Positions 27,184 to 39,278 of a stretch of 64,000 nucleotides of DNA are shown piece after piece. The translations under genes and the position numbers were made by a program. Source of the stretch: Nocardioides eburneiflavus (GTDB taxonomy: Bacteria > Actinomycetota > Actinomycetes > Propionibacteriales > Nocardioidaceae); assembly GCF_004785795.1 (NCBI RefSeq), contig NZ_SRRO01000001.1, forward strand, positions 2,170,001 through 2,234,000, given 5' to 3'. The notes beneath the pieces are model-generated. The model searched no databases. It saw only the letters and a program-made list of their open reading frames with translations, and was not told the DNA's origin. How positions within the stretch are numbered: the first letter of the stretch is position 1; each line of letters opens with the position of its first letter.

Positions 27184-28464
27184 ACGAGTCCCACGTTCCG
27201 CTCCCTCGCGAACCCCAACTACCGCCGCTACGCCGCCGGCGGCGTCGTGTCCAACACCGGCACCTGGATGCAGCGCGTCGCCCAGGACTGGCTGGTCCTC
27301 GAGCTGGCCGTCGGCTCCGGCGCGACCGCGCTCGGCATCACGACCGGCCTGCAGTTCCTCCCCTTCCTGCTGCTGACGCCCTTCGCGGGCCTCGTCGCCG
27401 ACCGGATGCCCAAGCAGCGGCTGCTCCAGCTGACCAACATCGGCATGGCCCTCCCGGCCGCCGTGCTCGGCATCCTCGCCGTCACGGGAGTGGCCGAGGT
27501 GTGGCACGTCTACGTCCTCGCCTTCCTGCTCGGCTCGGCCTCCGCCTTCGACGCGCCCGCGCGCCAGTCCTTCGTCTCCGAGCTCGTCGACCCCGGCGAC
27601 CTGACCAACGCCGTGGGCCTCAACTCCGCCAGCTTCAACGCCGCCCGCCTCGTCGGGCCCGGCCTCGCCGGCGTGCTGATCGCCGCGTTCGGCGGCGGCT
27701 CGGTCGCCACCGGCTGGGTGATCCTGCTCAACGCCCTCTCGTACGCCGCCCCGATCTGGTCGCTGCGCCACCTCGACGCCAGCCGGATCGACGCCGCCGC
27801 GCCGGCCGACCGTGGGCCCGGCGCGATCCGCGAGGGCGTCGCCTACGTCCGCGCCCGCCCCGACCTGCTGCTCGTGCTGAGCCTGGTCTTCTTCGCCGGC
27901 ACGTTCGGCCTGAACTTCCAGATCACCTCCGCTCTGATGGCGACCGAGGTCTTCGGCAAGGGGCCGGAGGAGTTCGGGCTGCTGGGCACCTTCCTGGCGG
28001 TCGGCTCGCTCACGGGCGCGCTGCTAGCGGCCCGCCGTCCGCTCGTGCGGCAGCGCCTCGTCGTCGGTGCGGCCCTGGCCTTCGGCACCAGCGTCGTGCT
28101 GGCCGGGCTGATGCCGTCCTATCTCACCTTCGCGCTGCTCGCGCCGGTCACCGGTCTCACCGCGCTGACCTTCATCACCAGTGCCAACACCTACATGCAG
28201 CTGCACACCGACGCGGGCGTGCGCGGGCGGGTGATGGCGCTCTACCTGATGATCTTCATGGGCGGCACGCCCGTCGGCGCGCCCATCATCGGCTGGATCG
28301 GCGAGGAGTACGGCGCCCGCTGGACGCTGCTCGGCGGAGGCATGCTCACCATCGCAGGCGTGGCGGTCTCGGCACTGGTCCACCTGAGGCTCGACCGGGC
28401 CCGTTCGGACAGGGCCGCTACGCTGGGGACGAGGCTCGCCGAGCAGGCCCCGGCGGCATTTTGA
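27184..28464 (+). CDS. MFS transporter (DHA3/EntS-like), apparent ACG start
   Basis: An approximately 426-residue, 12-helix exporter-type carrier. The sequence NPNYRRYAAGGVVSNTGTWM followed by QRVAQDWLVLEL is the usual N-terminus of this group. In this frame there is no ATG, GTG or TTG between the stop at 27157 and the GTG at 27247. An ACG at 27184 sits 5 bases after GAGGAG and would read ACG-Ser-Pro-Thr-Phe, just where ATG is expected. Starting at 27247 would remove about 21 conserved residues and part of helix 1. It is probably co-transcribed with and controlled by the MarR gene. Confidence 0.85.
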   Translation, partial: TSPTFRSLANPNYRRYAAGGVVSNTGTWMQRVAQDWLVLELAVGSGATALGITTGLQFLPFLLLTPFAGLVADRMPKQRLLQLTNIGMALPAAVLGILAVTGVAEVWHVYVLAFLLGSASAFDAPARQSFVSELVDPGDLTNAVGLNSASFNAARLVGPGLAGVLIAAFGGGSVATGWVILLNALSYAAPIWSLRHLDASRIDAAAPADRGPGAIREGVAYVRARPDLLLVLSLVFFAGTFGLNFQITSALMATEVFGKGPEEFGLLGTFLAVGSLTGALLAARRPLVRQRLVVGAALAFGTSVVLAGLMPSYLTFALLAPVTGLTALTFITSANTYMQLHTDAGVRGRVMALYLMIFMGGTPVGAPIIGWIGEEYGARWTLLGGGMLTIAGVAVSALVHLRLDRARSDRAATLGTRLAEQAPAAF

Positions 28465-28489
28465 CCCTGCCGTAGCGCCCGAGTAGCCT
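28461..28489 (+). promoter_or_regulatory. Promoter of the str operon
   Basis: TTGACC (28461-28466) and TAGCCT (28484-28489) are separated by exactly 17 bases, a good housekeeping-sigma promoter. The -35 overlaps the stop codon of the MFS gene (28462-28464). The leader to rpsL is then about 175 bases. Confidence 0.65.
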
Positions 28490-28669
28490 CATTCCTTGTG
28501 TCTGGTCCGTCCAGACCCATGCGCATGCTCGGACCTCGCTGGTTCGACAGGATGGCCCGTCGAGGCGCCGCCCGCCCGCAGTCGCACAGGCACACCGCAA
28601 CAACGCACGACACCCGAGTCCGGCACCGCGTCGGACCGTGATGAGCAGACAGAGAGAGGGAACCACCCG

Positions 28670-29041
28670 GTGCCCACCATCAACCAGCTGGTCCGCAAGG
28701 GCCGCCAGGACAAGGTGTCCAAGAACAAGACGCCTGCCCTGAAGGGATCCCCGCAGCGCCGTGGCGTCTGCACCCGCGTCTACACGACCACCCCGAAGAA
28801 GCCGAACTCCGCCCTCCGCAAGGTCGCCCGCGTGCGCCTGAGCAGTGGCGTCGAGGTCACCGCCTACATCCCGGGTGTCGGTCACAACCTGCAGGAGCAC
28901 TCGATCGTGCTCGTCCGCGGCGGCCGTGTGAAGGACCTTCCCGGCGTCCGCTACAAGATCATCCGCGGCTCGCTCGACACCCAGGGTGTCAAGAACCGCA
29001 AGCAGGCCCGCAGCCGCTACGGCGCGAAGAAGGAGAAGTAA
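28670..29041 (+). CDS. rpsL: 30S ribosomal protein S12
   Basis: A 123-residue decoding-centre protein. [18 protein letters not shown] is the invariant core. Lys43 and Lys88 (in [11 protein letters not shown]) are both present, the residues whose change gives streptomycin resistance, so the allele is of the sensitive type. The GTG at 28670 gives standard length. First gene of the str operon; its stop shares a base with rpsG (TAATG). Confidence 0.98.
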   Translation: MPTINQLVRKGRQDKVSKNKTPALKGSPQRRGVCTRVYTTTPKKPNSALRKVARVRLSSGVEVTAYIPGVGHNLQEHSIVLVRGGRVKDLPGVRYKIIRGSLDTQGVKNRKQARSRYGAKKEK

Positions 29042-29511
29042 TGCCTCGCAAGGGTCCCGCTCCCAAGCGCCCCCTCGTCGTCGACCCGGTCTACGGCTCG
29101 CAGCTGGTCACCCAGCTCGTCAGCAAGGTCCTCCAGGACGGCAAGAAGGCCGTGGCGCAGCGCATCGTCTACACCGCCCTCGAGGGCTGCCGCGAGAAGA
29201 CCGGCACCGACCCGGTCGTCACGCTGAAGCGCGCGATGGACAACGTCAAGCCGGCCATCGAGGTCAAGTCCCGCCGCGTCGGCGGCGCGACCTACCAGGT
29301 CCCCGTCGAGGTCAAGGCCAACCGCTCCACCACGCTGGCCCTGCGCTGGCTCGTGGGCTACGCCGCCGACCGCCGTGAGAAGACCATGGCCGAGCGCCTC
29401 ATGAACGAGATCCTCGACGCGAGCAACGGCCTCGGTGCCGCTGTGAAGAAGCGCGAGGACACCCACAAGATGGCCGAGTCCAACAAGGCCTTCGCCCACT
29501 ACCGCTGGTGA
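29041..29511 (+). CDS. rpsG: 30S ribosomal protein S7
   Basis: A 156-residue protein that nucleates assembly of the 30S head. It begins [12 protein letters not shown] and ends NKAFAHYRW, as in actinobacterial S7. It overlaps rpsL by one base. A strong hairpin follows before fusA. Confidence 0.98.
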   Translation: MPRKGPAPKRPLVVDPVYGSQLVTQLVSKVLQDGKKAVAQRIVYTALEGCREKTGTDPVVTLKRAMDNVKPAIEVKSRRVGGATYQVPVEVKANRSTTLALRWLVGYAADRREKTMAERLMNEILDASNGLGAAVKKREDTHKMAESNKAFAHYRW

Positions 29512-29515
29512 CGCC

Positions 29516-29556
29516 GGGAGGTCGTACGCCCCGCGACCCGCGGCGTACGACCTCCC
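29516..29556. terminator. Perfect 15-bp-stem hairpin between rpsG and fusA
   Basis: GGGAGGTCGTACGCC (29516-29530) is the exact reverse complement of 29542-29556, with an 11-base loop. It starts 4 bases after the rpsG stop. There is no U tract. It could partly stop transcription or block 3' decay, giving different levels of the S12/S7 and EF-G messages. Confidence 0.6.
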
Positions 29557-29597
29557 GCACCACACCCAACTGACTTCCGAGGGACTGAGACACAACA

Positions 29598-31712
<2,115 letters not shown>

Positions 31713-31801
31713 CCGCGTCCGGATCCTCGGCACCAGCACCACCCCACACCCACGAGTCACCAACTCTCACACGCAGAGAACAACAATCAGGAGGAGCCCC
31801 A

Positions 31802-32995
<1,194 letters not shown>

Positions 32996-33027
32996 TCTGA
33001 GCGCCCCCGGGCGCACCCGCACCACCC

Positions 33028-33061
33028 GAGACCCCGTCTCCCGCAAGGGAGGCGGGGTCTC
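33028..33061 (+). terminator. Terminator hairpin after tuf
   Basis: A 15-bp stem around a GCAA loop: GAGACCCCGTCTCCC pairs with 33047-33061, with a single G-U pair. It lies 33 bases after the tuf stop and would end the str operon. A U tract is missing, as is common in actinobacteria. Confidence 0.8.
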
Positions 33062-33081
33062 GTGCGTGCGGACCACCGGGC

Positions 33082-33684
33082 ATGATGGCGCGCATGGGGT
33101 TCACCAGGACCGAGCTGGAGTCGTTCCGCGACGTCGAGGTCCCCGACCTGCTCCCCGCGGCCGACCAGACGCTGCGGCTGCTCTTCGTCGGCATCAACCC
33201 CGGCCTGTGGACCGCCGCCACGCAGACCCACTTCGCCCACCCGGGCAACCGCTTCTACCCCGCGCTCCTGCGGGCCGGGATCCTGACCCACGCCGTCGAC
33301 CAGGCAGCGGGCATGACACCGGCCGACCGCGACGAGCTGCGGCGTCGGGGGATCGGCATCACCAACCTGGTCGCGCGGGCCAGCGCCCGCGCGGACGAGC
33401 TGACGTCCGAGGAGCTGCGGGAGGGCGGGGAGCGGCTGCGAACCCTGGTGTCCGAACGGCGTCCGGCCGTCGTGGCGGTCGCCGGCGTCACGGCCTACCG
33501 CACCGCGTTCGGCGAGCGGCGGGCGAGGGTCGGCGAGCAGCCCGGCCGCTGGGGCGCCTCACGGGTCTTCGTGGTGCCCAACCCGTCGGGGCTCAACGCG
33601 CACGAGACCGTGGACACCCTCGCCACGGCGTACGCCGAGGCGGCCCTCGCCGCGGGTGTCGTGGACCGGCTCCCGGAGCGCTGA
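33082..33684 (+). CDS. mug: G/U mismatch-specific uracil-DNA glycosylase
   Basis: A 200-residue DNA glycosylase of the Mug/TDG type, which removes uracil or thymine mispaired with G. The active-site motif is LFVGINPGLW (about residues 34-43), and the second motif is NPSGLNAHE. Start choice among ATGs at 33082, 33085 and 33094 is open; MGFTRTELESF (33094) may be the real one. It stands alone between the tuf terminator and the convergent accessory genes. Confidence 0.88.
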   Translation: MMARMGFTRTELESFRDVEVPDLLPAADQTLRLLFVGINPGLWTAATQTHFAHPGNRFYPALLRAGILTHAVDQAAGMTPADRDELRRRGIGITNLVARASARADELTSEELREGGERLRTLVSERRPAVVAVAGVTAYRTAFGERRARVGEQPGRWGASRVFVVPNPSGLNAHETVDTLATAYAEAALAAGVVDRLPER

Positions 33685-33716
33685 CCGGCTCCGTCGCGCA
33701 GGAGGGGGCCGCGTCG

Positions 33717-34139
33717 TCAGGCGGCGTACGGCGGGAGCAGCCCGTGGTGGCGGAGCAGCAGCTCGACCCGGTCGCGCTCGTGGTCCAGCTCGGAGCCGGG
33801 GGCCAGGACGCCGAGCAGGTGGGCGACCCCGGCCATGTCGGCTGCCTCGGCGAGGACCCGGTCGTAGGCCTGGCGGCACCCCTCGTACTTCGCGAACCGC
33901 ATGCCCCCGCGGTGGAAGGCCGCGTGCAGCCTGTTGAGGTCGGTGCCGACCTGCTCGATCGGTCGACGCAGGGGCAGCACCTCGGCGCGGTGCCGACGGC
34001 GCCTGATGCGCTGGACGAGCGCGGCTGCGAGCCGGTAGCTGCGCCACTCGGCGATGTCGCCGAAGCAGCACGCGAGCGCCAGCCGGGTGGTCGCACCGGT
34101 GAGCAGAACCAGGCCGACGACCTGGAGCCAGAGCCGCAT
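33717..34139 (-). CDS. Small hypothetical protein with N-terminal hydrophobic segment
   Basis: A 140-residue protein that I do not recognise. Residues about 4-27 are hydrophobic (LQVVGLVLLTGATTRLALA) and could be a signal or anchor; the rest is basic and helical with many His and Arg. The ATG at 34139 is chosen. The same frame runs without a stop into the VOC gene upstream because of an apparent one-base deletion there, so a 301-residue joined reading frame exists. Confidence 0.6.
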   Translation of the reverse strand: MRLWLQVVGLVLLTGATTRLALACCFGDIAEWRSYRLAAALVQRIRRRRHRAEVLPLRRPIEQVGTDLNRLHAAFHRGGMRFAKYEGCRQAYDRVLAEAADMAGVAHLLGVLAPGSELDHERDRVELLLRHHGLLPPYAA

Positions 34140-34179
34140 CGCTCCACGGTACTCCGGTGCGGAGGCCCCCGGCAGCCCC

Positions 34180-34622
34180 TCAGCCCAGGTCCACGCCCTC
34201 GAAGTCCTCGGGGTGTAGTCGCGCTTCTCGACCAGCACCATCCAGTTGCCCGAGTTGTCGCGCATCAGCGCCTCGACGCCGTACGGCCGGTCCTCGGGCT
34301 CCTGGAGGAACTCGACCCCCTTGGCCCGCAGCTCCTCGTACGTCGCGCGGCAGTCGTCGACGTTCATCCCGACGCCGGGGAGTCCGCCCTCGTCCTGCGC
34401 GCGGTTCATCGCCTCGATGAGGTAGTCCGGCAGGGGACCGCTCGGCGTGGTCAGGTGGAGGTGGATCTCGGGCTGCTTCGGGTGGAAGACCGTGCACCAG
34501 CGGAAGTCGGGCCCGAGCTGCAGGTCGTCGCCGACCTCGAAGCCGAGGACGTCGGTGTAGAAGGCGAGGGACTCGTCGATGTCCTTGACCCAGACGGACA
34601 GGAGGGAGATGTTCGTGATCAT
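34180..34622 (-). CDS. VOC-family (glyoxalase-like) protein, apparent frameshift near 3' end
   Basis: A one-domain vicinal-oxygen-chelate protein (ITNISLLSVWVKDIDESLAF... with GPDFRWCTVFHP, IHLHLT and SGNWMVLVEKRDYTP). In frame after DYTP the protein would read RTSRAWTW and continue 138 residues further. Shifting by one base at the G run 34210-34213 (plus strand) gives EDFEGVDLG and a stop at 34180, a natural end. The span is 443 bases, one short of a multiple of three. This suggests a one-base loss in the organism or in the sequence. The neighbouring AraC regulator is a usual partner. Confidence 0.7.
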
Positions 34623-34631
34623 GTGACGAGC

Positions 34632-35108
34632 CTAGGAAGGCGGAGCACCGTCCGGCTTCTCCTGTGTTGCTGTCCTCTCGCTCCGCTCCACCCTCTCCGC
34701 CCTCTCGACCAGCCCCGCCATGAAGACGTAGCAGCCCGGGATCCGCGGGTTGCCGGCAGCGGCGTAGCGCCGCTGGAAGTCGCTGGGGCTCTCCCCGACG
34801 ATCTCGCGGAACTTCGAGCTGAACGAGCCGAGGCTGCTGTAGCCGACCGCGTGGCACACCTCGGTCACCGTGAGGTTCGCCGCGCGCAGCAGGTCCTGGG
34901 CACGCTCGACGCGGCGCTCGGCCAGGTAGGCGGCGGGGGTGGTGCGGTAGGTGATCGCGAAGGACCGGATGAAGTGGAACCTGCTCATCCCGGCGAGCGC
35001 CGCGAGGTGGTCGAGGTCGAAGGGCTCGGCGAAGTGCCGGTCGAGGTGGTCGCGTGCGCGACGCAGGTGGACCAGCACGTCGCCGGGGACGCGACGCGGC
35101 TGGCTCAT
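34632..35108 (-). CDS. AraC family transcriptional regulator
   Basis: A 158-residue protein made almost only of the AraC DNA-binding domain (about 8-110): LAALAGMSRFHFIRSF is the first helix-turn-helix and VTEVCHAVGYSSLGSFSSKF the second. There is no separate ligand domain. It lies 9 bases before the VOC gene and overlaps the aminotransferase gene by 4 bases, so it may belong to the end of the long polyamine/GABA operon. Confidence 0.88.
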   Translation of the reverse strand: MSQPRRVPGDVLVHLRRARDHLDRHFAEPFDLDHLAALAGMSRFHFIRSFAITYRTTPAAYLAERRVERAQDLLRAANLTVTEVCHAVGYSSLGSFSSKFREIVGESPSDFQRRYAAAGNPRIPGCYVFMAGLVERAERVERSERTATQEKPDGAPPS

Positions 35109-36481
35109 CCGAGCAGCGCCTCCACGGCACCGCGGAACGCCGAGGTGTGGGCGTCGACGTCGGACCGGTCGTGGAACGGCGAGAACAGCGACATGTTGTG
35201 GAAGGGCGCCAGCAGCACGCCCCGGTTGACCGTCCACAGGTGGAAGAAGGCGTCGAGCTCCTCGTCGACCGCGGCCGCCGCCTCGGCTCCGTTGCGCGGC
35301 GGCGGGCAGAACCAGTACTCCGCACGGCAGCCGAGGCGCTGCACGTGCCACGGCAGGTCGTGCTCGTCGATGACGCCCCGGATCCCGGCGGCGAACGACT
35401 CGGCGAGCGGGACCGAGACGTCGAAGTCCTCCTGCCGCAGCGCCGTCGACAAGGTCGCGCGCACGGCCGCCATCGCGAGCGCGGATCCCGACAGGGTGCC
35501 GCCGACGCCGGCCACGTCGATGTCGTGGCCCAGCATCGGACCCTCCAGCCGGGCCGCGACGTCCTCGGTCATGCCGTACGCCGCGACGGGGATGCCGCCG
35601 CCGATGGGCTTGCCGATCACCACCAGGTCGGGCTCGAGGTCCCACGCGGCCGTGGCGCCGCCCGGACCGGCGCAGATCGTGTGCGTCTCGTCGTTGACCA
35701 GCAGGACGCCGTGCCGACGGGTGATCTCGCGGACACCGGCGAGGTAGCCGTCCTCCGGCAGGACGATGCCGATGTTGGTGAGCGCCGGCTCCATGAGCAG
35801 GCAGGCGACGTCGCCCTCCGCGAGCCGGGCGTCGAGCGACTCGAGGTCGTTGAAGGGCACGACAGCGGTGGTCGTCGCCACGTCGACCTGCGGCCCGAGG
35901 GCGCCCGGGCGGGCCACGACCCGATCGCCGGCCCGGCCGTGCTCGAGGACGCCGAGCGTCTCGTCGACCGTGCCGTGGTAGCACCAGTCCATCACCGCGA
36001 TCCGGGGCCGGCCGGTGAGGTGGCGGGCGAAGCGCAGCACGAACCGGTTGGCGTCGGTGGCGGTCATCGCCGTCTGCCAGCGGGGCAGGCCGAAGCGCCG
36101 GCTCAGCTCGCCCGCCACCCAGGTGGCGTCGGTCGACGGCAGCATCGTGGTGATGCCGCGCTCGGTGCGCTCGCGCACGGCCTCGGCGACCGCGGGCAGG
36201 CAGTGGCCGGTCATCGAGCCGGTGTCACCCAGGCAGAGGTCGACGTAGGTGATGCCGTCGACGTCGGTGAACCGGCCGCCGCAGGCCGACTCGACGAACA
36301 GCGGGAACGACCCTGGCCACCGGGTCATCCACGGCATGGGCACGCCGGCGAGCAGGTGCTCACCGGCCTCGGCGGCGAGCCGCGCGGACGTGGGGTGCAG
36401 GTCGACGAAGCGCTGCTCCTCCTCGGCGTGGAGGGCCGCCAGTCGCCCGCGGTCGACGGGGGAGGGTGCGGGGGCGGTCAC
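35105..36481 (-). CDS. Class III aminotransferase (glutamate-1-semialdehyde-type)
   Basis: A 458-residue PLP enzyme. The PLP-binding Lys is in LVVIGKPIGGGIPVAAYGM, the Asp/Glu region in LLVNDETHTICAGPGG, and the substrate region in GDTGSMTGH. It groups by motif with glutamate-1-semialdehyde aminomutase-like transaminases rather than GabT. Its position next to gabD suggests an omega-amino acid or amine substrate. The reaction is not assigned. GTG start coupled to the gabD stop. Confidence 0.85.
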   Translation of the reverse strand: MTAPAPSPVDRGRLAALHAEEEQRFVDLHPTSARLAAEAGEHLLAGVPMPWMTRWPGSFPLFVESACGGRFTDVDGITYVDLCLGDTGSMTGHCLPAVAEAVRERTERGITTMLPSTDATWVAGELSRRFGLPRWQTAMTATDANRFVLRFARHLTGRPRIAVMDWCYHGTVDETLGVLEHGRAGDRVVARPGALGPQVDVATTTAVVPFNDLESLDARLAEGDVACLLMEPALTNIGIVLPEDGYLAGVREITRRHGVLLVNDETHTICAGPGGATAAWDLEPDLVVIGKPIGGGIPVAAYGMTEDVAARLEGPMLGHDIDVAGVGGTLSGSALAMAAVRATLSTALRQEDFDVSVPLAESFAAGIRGVIDEHDLPWHVQRLGCRAEYWFCPPPRNGAEAAAAVDEELDAFFHLWTVNRGVLLAPFHNMSLFSPFHDRSDVDAHTSAFRGAVEALLG

Positions 36482-37929
36482 AGGGCGCTGCCGACGTACT
36501 TGGTCTCGAGGTACTCCTCGATCCCCTCGAACCCGCCCTCGCGGCCGAACCCGGAGTGCTTCACGCCGCCGAACGGGGCGGCGGGGTTCGACACGATGCC
36601 GGTGTTGACGCCGACCATCCCGAACTCGAGGGCCTCGCTCACGCGGAGCACGCGGGCGTGGTCGCGGGTGAAGAAGTAGGCGACCAGCCCGTACTCGGTG
36701 TCGTTGGCGCGCGCGACGACCTCGTCCTCGTCCGCGAAGGTCGAGATCGGTGCGACGGGCCCGAAGATCTCCTCGCGGAACACCCGCGCCGAGGCGGGTA
36801 CGTCGACCAGCACGGTCGGTGGGTAGAAGTGGCCCGGGCCCTCGGGGACCACGCCGCCGGTGAGCGCGCGGGCGCCGGCGGAGACGGCGTCGGAGACCAG
36901 CTCGTGCACGCCGGCGCGGGCCGTCTCCGTGATCAGCGGGCCGACGTCGACGCCGTCCTGGGTGCCGTCGCCGACCGTGAGGGAGCCCATCCGCTCGGCC
37001 ATCCGCGACGAGAAGTCCGTGGCGACCGACTCGTGCACCAGGAACCGGTTGGCCGACGTGCAGGCCTCGCCGATGTTGCGCATCTTGGCGAGCATGGCGC
37101 CGTCGACGGCCGCGTCGAGGTCAGCGTCCTCGAAGACGATGAACGGCGCGTTGCCGCCCAGCTCCATCGACACCCGGAGCAGCTGGTCGGCGGCCTGGCC
37201 GACGAGGACCTTGCCGACCCCGGTGGAGCCGGTGAACGTGAGCTTGCGCAGCCGGGCGTCGCGGATCAGCGGCTCGCACACACCGCCGGAGTCGGTGGTG
37301 GTGACGACGTTGAGCACGCCGCGCGGGAGGCCCACCTCCTCGAGCAGCGCGGCCAGCGCGAGCATCGTCAGCGGCGTCTCGTGCGCGGGCTTGACCACCA
37401 TCGTGCAACCGGCCGCGATCGCCGGGCCGATCTTGCGGGTGCCCATCGCGAGCGGGAAGTTCCACGGCGTGATCATCAGCGTCGGCCCGACCGGGCCCTT
37501 CATCGTGATGAGCCGGGTGTTGCCGGCCGGTGCGGCCGAGTAGCGGCCGTGGATGCGTACGGCCTCCTCGGAGAACCACCGGAAGAACTCGGCGCCGTAG
37601 GCCACCTCGCCCTTCGCCTCGGCCAGCGCCTTGCCCATCTCGAGCGTCATCAGGCGGGCGAAGTCGTCGGCCCGCTCGGTGAGCAGCTCGAACGCAGCGC
37701 GCAGGATCTCCCCGCGCACGCGCGGCTCGGTGCGCGCCCAGTCGCGCTGGGCGGCGGCCGCGGCCGCCAGCGCTCGGTCGCCGTCGGCCGGCGTCGCGTC
37801 GGCGATCCGGGCGAGGACGTCGCCCGTGGCGGGGTTGGTGACCTCGAAGGTGCCACCCCCGGTGGCGTCGACCCACTGCCCGTCGACGAGCAGCTGGGTG
37901 GGAACGGTCTCGATCACGGTCTCCATCAC
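36478..37929 (-). CDS. gabD: NAD(P)-dependent succinate-semialdehyde dehydrogenase
   Basis: A 483-residue aldehyde dehydrogenase of the GabD group. The catalytic Cys is in NIGEACTSANRF and the Glu in MELGGNAPFIVFEDADLD; the NAD-binding FTGSTGVGK is present. TPWNFPLAMGTRKIGPAIAA and GMVGVNTGIVSNPAAPFGG are typical of GabD. It oxidises succinate semialdehyde to succinate, the last step after GabT. The gene overlaps both neighbours by 4 bases. Confidence 0.93.
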   Translation of the reverse strand: MMETVIETVPTQLLVDGQWVDATGGGTFEVTNPATGDVLARIADATPADGDRALAAAAAAQRDWARTEPRVRGEILRAAFELLTERADDFARLMTLEMGKALAEAKGEVAYGAEFFRWFSEEAVRIHGRYSAAPAGNTRLITMKGPVGPTLMITPWNFPLAMGTRKIGPAIAAGCTMVVKPAHETPLTMLALAALLEEVGLPRGVLNVVTTTDSGGVCEPLIRDARLRKLTFTGSTGVGKVLVGQAADQLLRVSMELGGNAPFIVFEDADLDAAVDGAMLAKMRNIGEACTSANRFLVHESVATDFSSRMAERMGSLTVGDGTQDGVDVGPLITETARAGVHELVSDAVSAGARALTGGVVPEGPGHFYPPTVLVDVPASARVFREEIFGPVAPISTFADEDEVVARANDTEYGLVAYFFTRDHARVLRVSEALEFGMVGVNTGIVSNPAAPFGGVKHSGFGREGGFEGIEEYLETKYVGSAL

Positions 37930-39278
37930 TCCACCTTGCCACCGACCGCGTCGTCGAAGGCGGCCTCGAACACGTCGAGCCCCTCCGCGAGCAGGTCGTC
38001 ACCGATGGCCAGCGGCGGGAGGAAGCGGAAGACGTTGCCGAAGGTTCCGCAGGTCAGCGTCACCAGCCCCTGCGCCGAGCACGCCCGGTGCACGGCCCCG
38101 GCCAGCGCGGCGTCGGGCGTACGCCCCGGACCGTCGCCGACGAGCTCGACGGCGAGCATCGCCCCGCGTCCGCGGATGTCGCCAACCCGGTCGGGGTGCC
38201 GCTCGGCCAGCGCGCGGAGGCGCGGGACGAAGTGCCCCTCGATCGCGCGGGCCCGGGCGCGCAGGTCCTCGGTCTCCATCGTCTCGATGGCCGCCAGCGC
38301 GGAGGCGCAGGCGACCGGGTTGCCACCGTAGGTGCCGCCGAGCCCGCCGACGTGGACGGAGTCCATCACCTCGGCTCGACCGGTGACCGCGGCCAGCGGG
38401 AGTCCGCCGGCCATGCCCTTGGCCGTGGTCAGCAGGTCGGGGACGACGCCCTCGTGGTCGCAGGCGAACCAGTCGCCGGTCCGCGCGAAGCCGGTCTGGA
38501 TCTCGTCGGCGATGAGCAGGATGCCCTGCTCGCGGCACCACTCGGCGACACGGGCCAGCCACCCGGGCGGCGGCACGATGAAGCCGCCCTCGCCCTGGAT
38601 CGGCTCGATGAGCACGGCGGCGCAGTTGTCCTCACCGACCTGGGTGTGGACGGTGGCGACGAACGCGTCGAACGCCTCCTCGGCGCACGCCTCCGGTCCG
38701 CCCGGCCACCGGTAGGGGTAGGCCATCGGGGCGCGGTAGACCTCCCCGGCGAACGGTCCGAACCGGTGCTTGTAGGGCATGTTCTTCGCGGTCAGTGCCA
38801 TCGTCAGGTTGGTCCGCCCGTGGTAGGCGTGGTCGAAGACGACGACCGCGTCCCGGCCGGTGTGGTGCCGGGCGACCTTGACGGCGTTCTCCACCGCCTC
38901 GGCGCCGGAGTTGAACAGCGCCGAGCGCTTCTCGTGGCTGCCCGGAGTGAGCTCGGCGAGCTTCTCGCAGACCGCGACGTACTCCTCGTAGGGCGTCACC
39001 ATGAAGCAGGTGTGGGTGAAGTCGGCGACCTGCCGCTGAACCGCCTCCACCACTCGGGGGGCGGCGTTGCCGACGGTCGTCACGGCGATGCCGGAGCCGA
39101 AGTCGATGAGCTGGTTGCCGTCGACGTCGCGCAGGATCCCGCCGCCGGCCCGCTCGACGTAGACCGGGAGCGTCGTGCCGACACCGGCGGAGACCGCCGC
39201 GACCTTGCGGTCCTGGAGCTCGCGCGAGCGCGGCCCCGGGATCTCGGTGGCCAGGATGCGTTCCTGGGAGAGGGTCAT
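37926..39278 (-). CDS. gabT: 4-aminobutyrate--2-oxoglutarate transaminase
   Basis: A 450-residue class III aminotransferase. PLP Lys lies in LLTTAKGMAGGLPLAAVTG; LIADEIQTGFARTG and VEPIQGEGGFIVPP are the GabT signatures. It converts GABA to succinate semialdehyde, which GabD then oxidises. I chose the ATG at 39278 (MTLSQERILATEIPGP). Upstream sequence in frame is from the repeat region, not protein-like. It is coupled to gabD and to the saccharopine-dehydrogenase-like gene. Confidence 0.93.
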   Translation of the reverse strand: MTLSQERILATEIPGPRSRELQDRKVAAVSAGVGTTLPVYVERAGGGILRDVDGNQLIDFGSGIAVTTVGNAAPRVVEAVQRQVADFTHTCFMVTPYEEYVAVCEKLAELTPGSHEKRSALFNSGAEAVENAVKVARHHTGRDAVVVFDHAYHGRTNLTMALTAKNMPYKHRFGPFAGEVYRAPMAYPYRWPGGPEACAEEAFDAFVATVHTQVGEDNCAAVLIEPIQGEGGFIVPPPGWLARVAEWCREQGILLIADEIQTGFARTGDWFACDHEGVVPDLLTTAKGMAGGLPLAAVTGRAEVMDSVHVGGLGGTYGGNPVACASALAAIETMETEDLRARARAIEGHFVPRLRALAERHPDRVGDIRGRGAMLAVELVGDGPGRTPDAALAGAVHRACSAQGLVTLTCGTFGNVFRFLPPLAIGDDLLAEGLDVFEAAFDDAVGGKVE

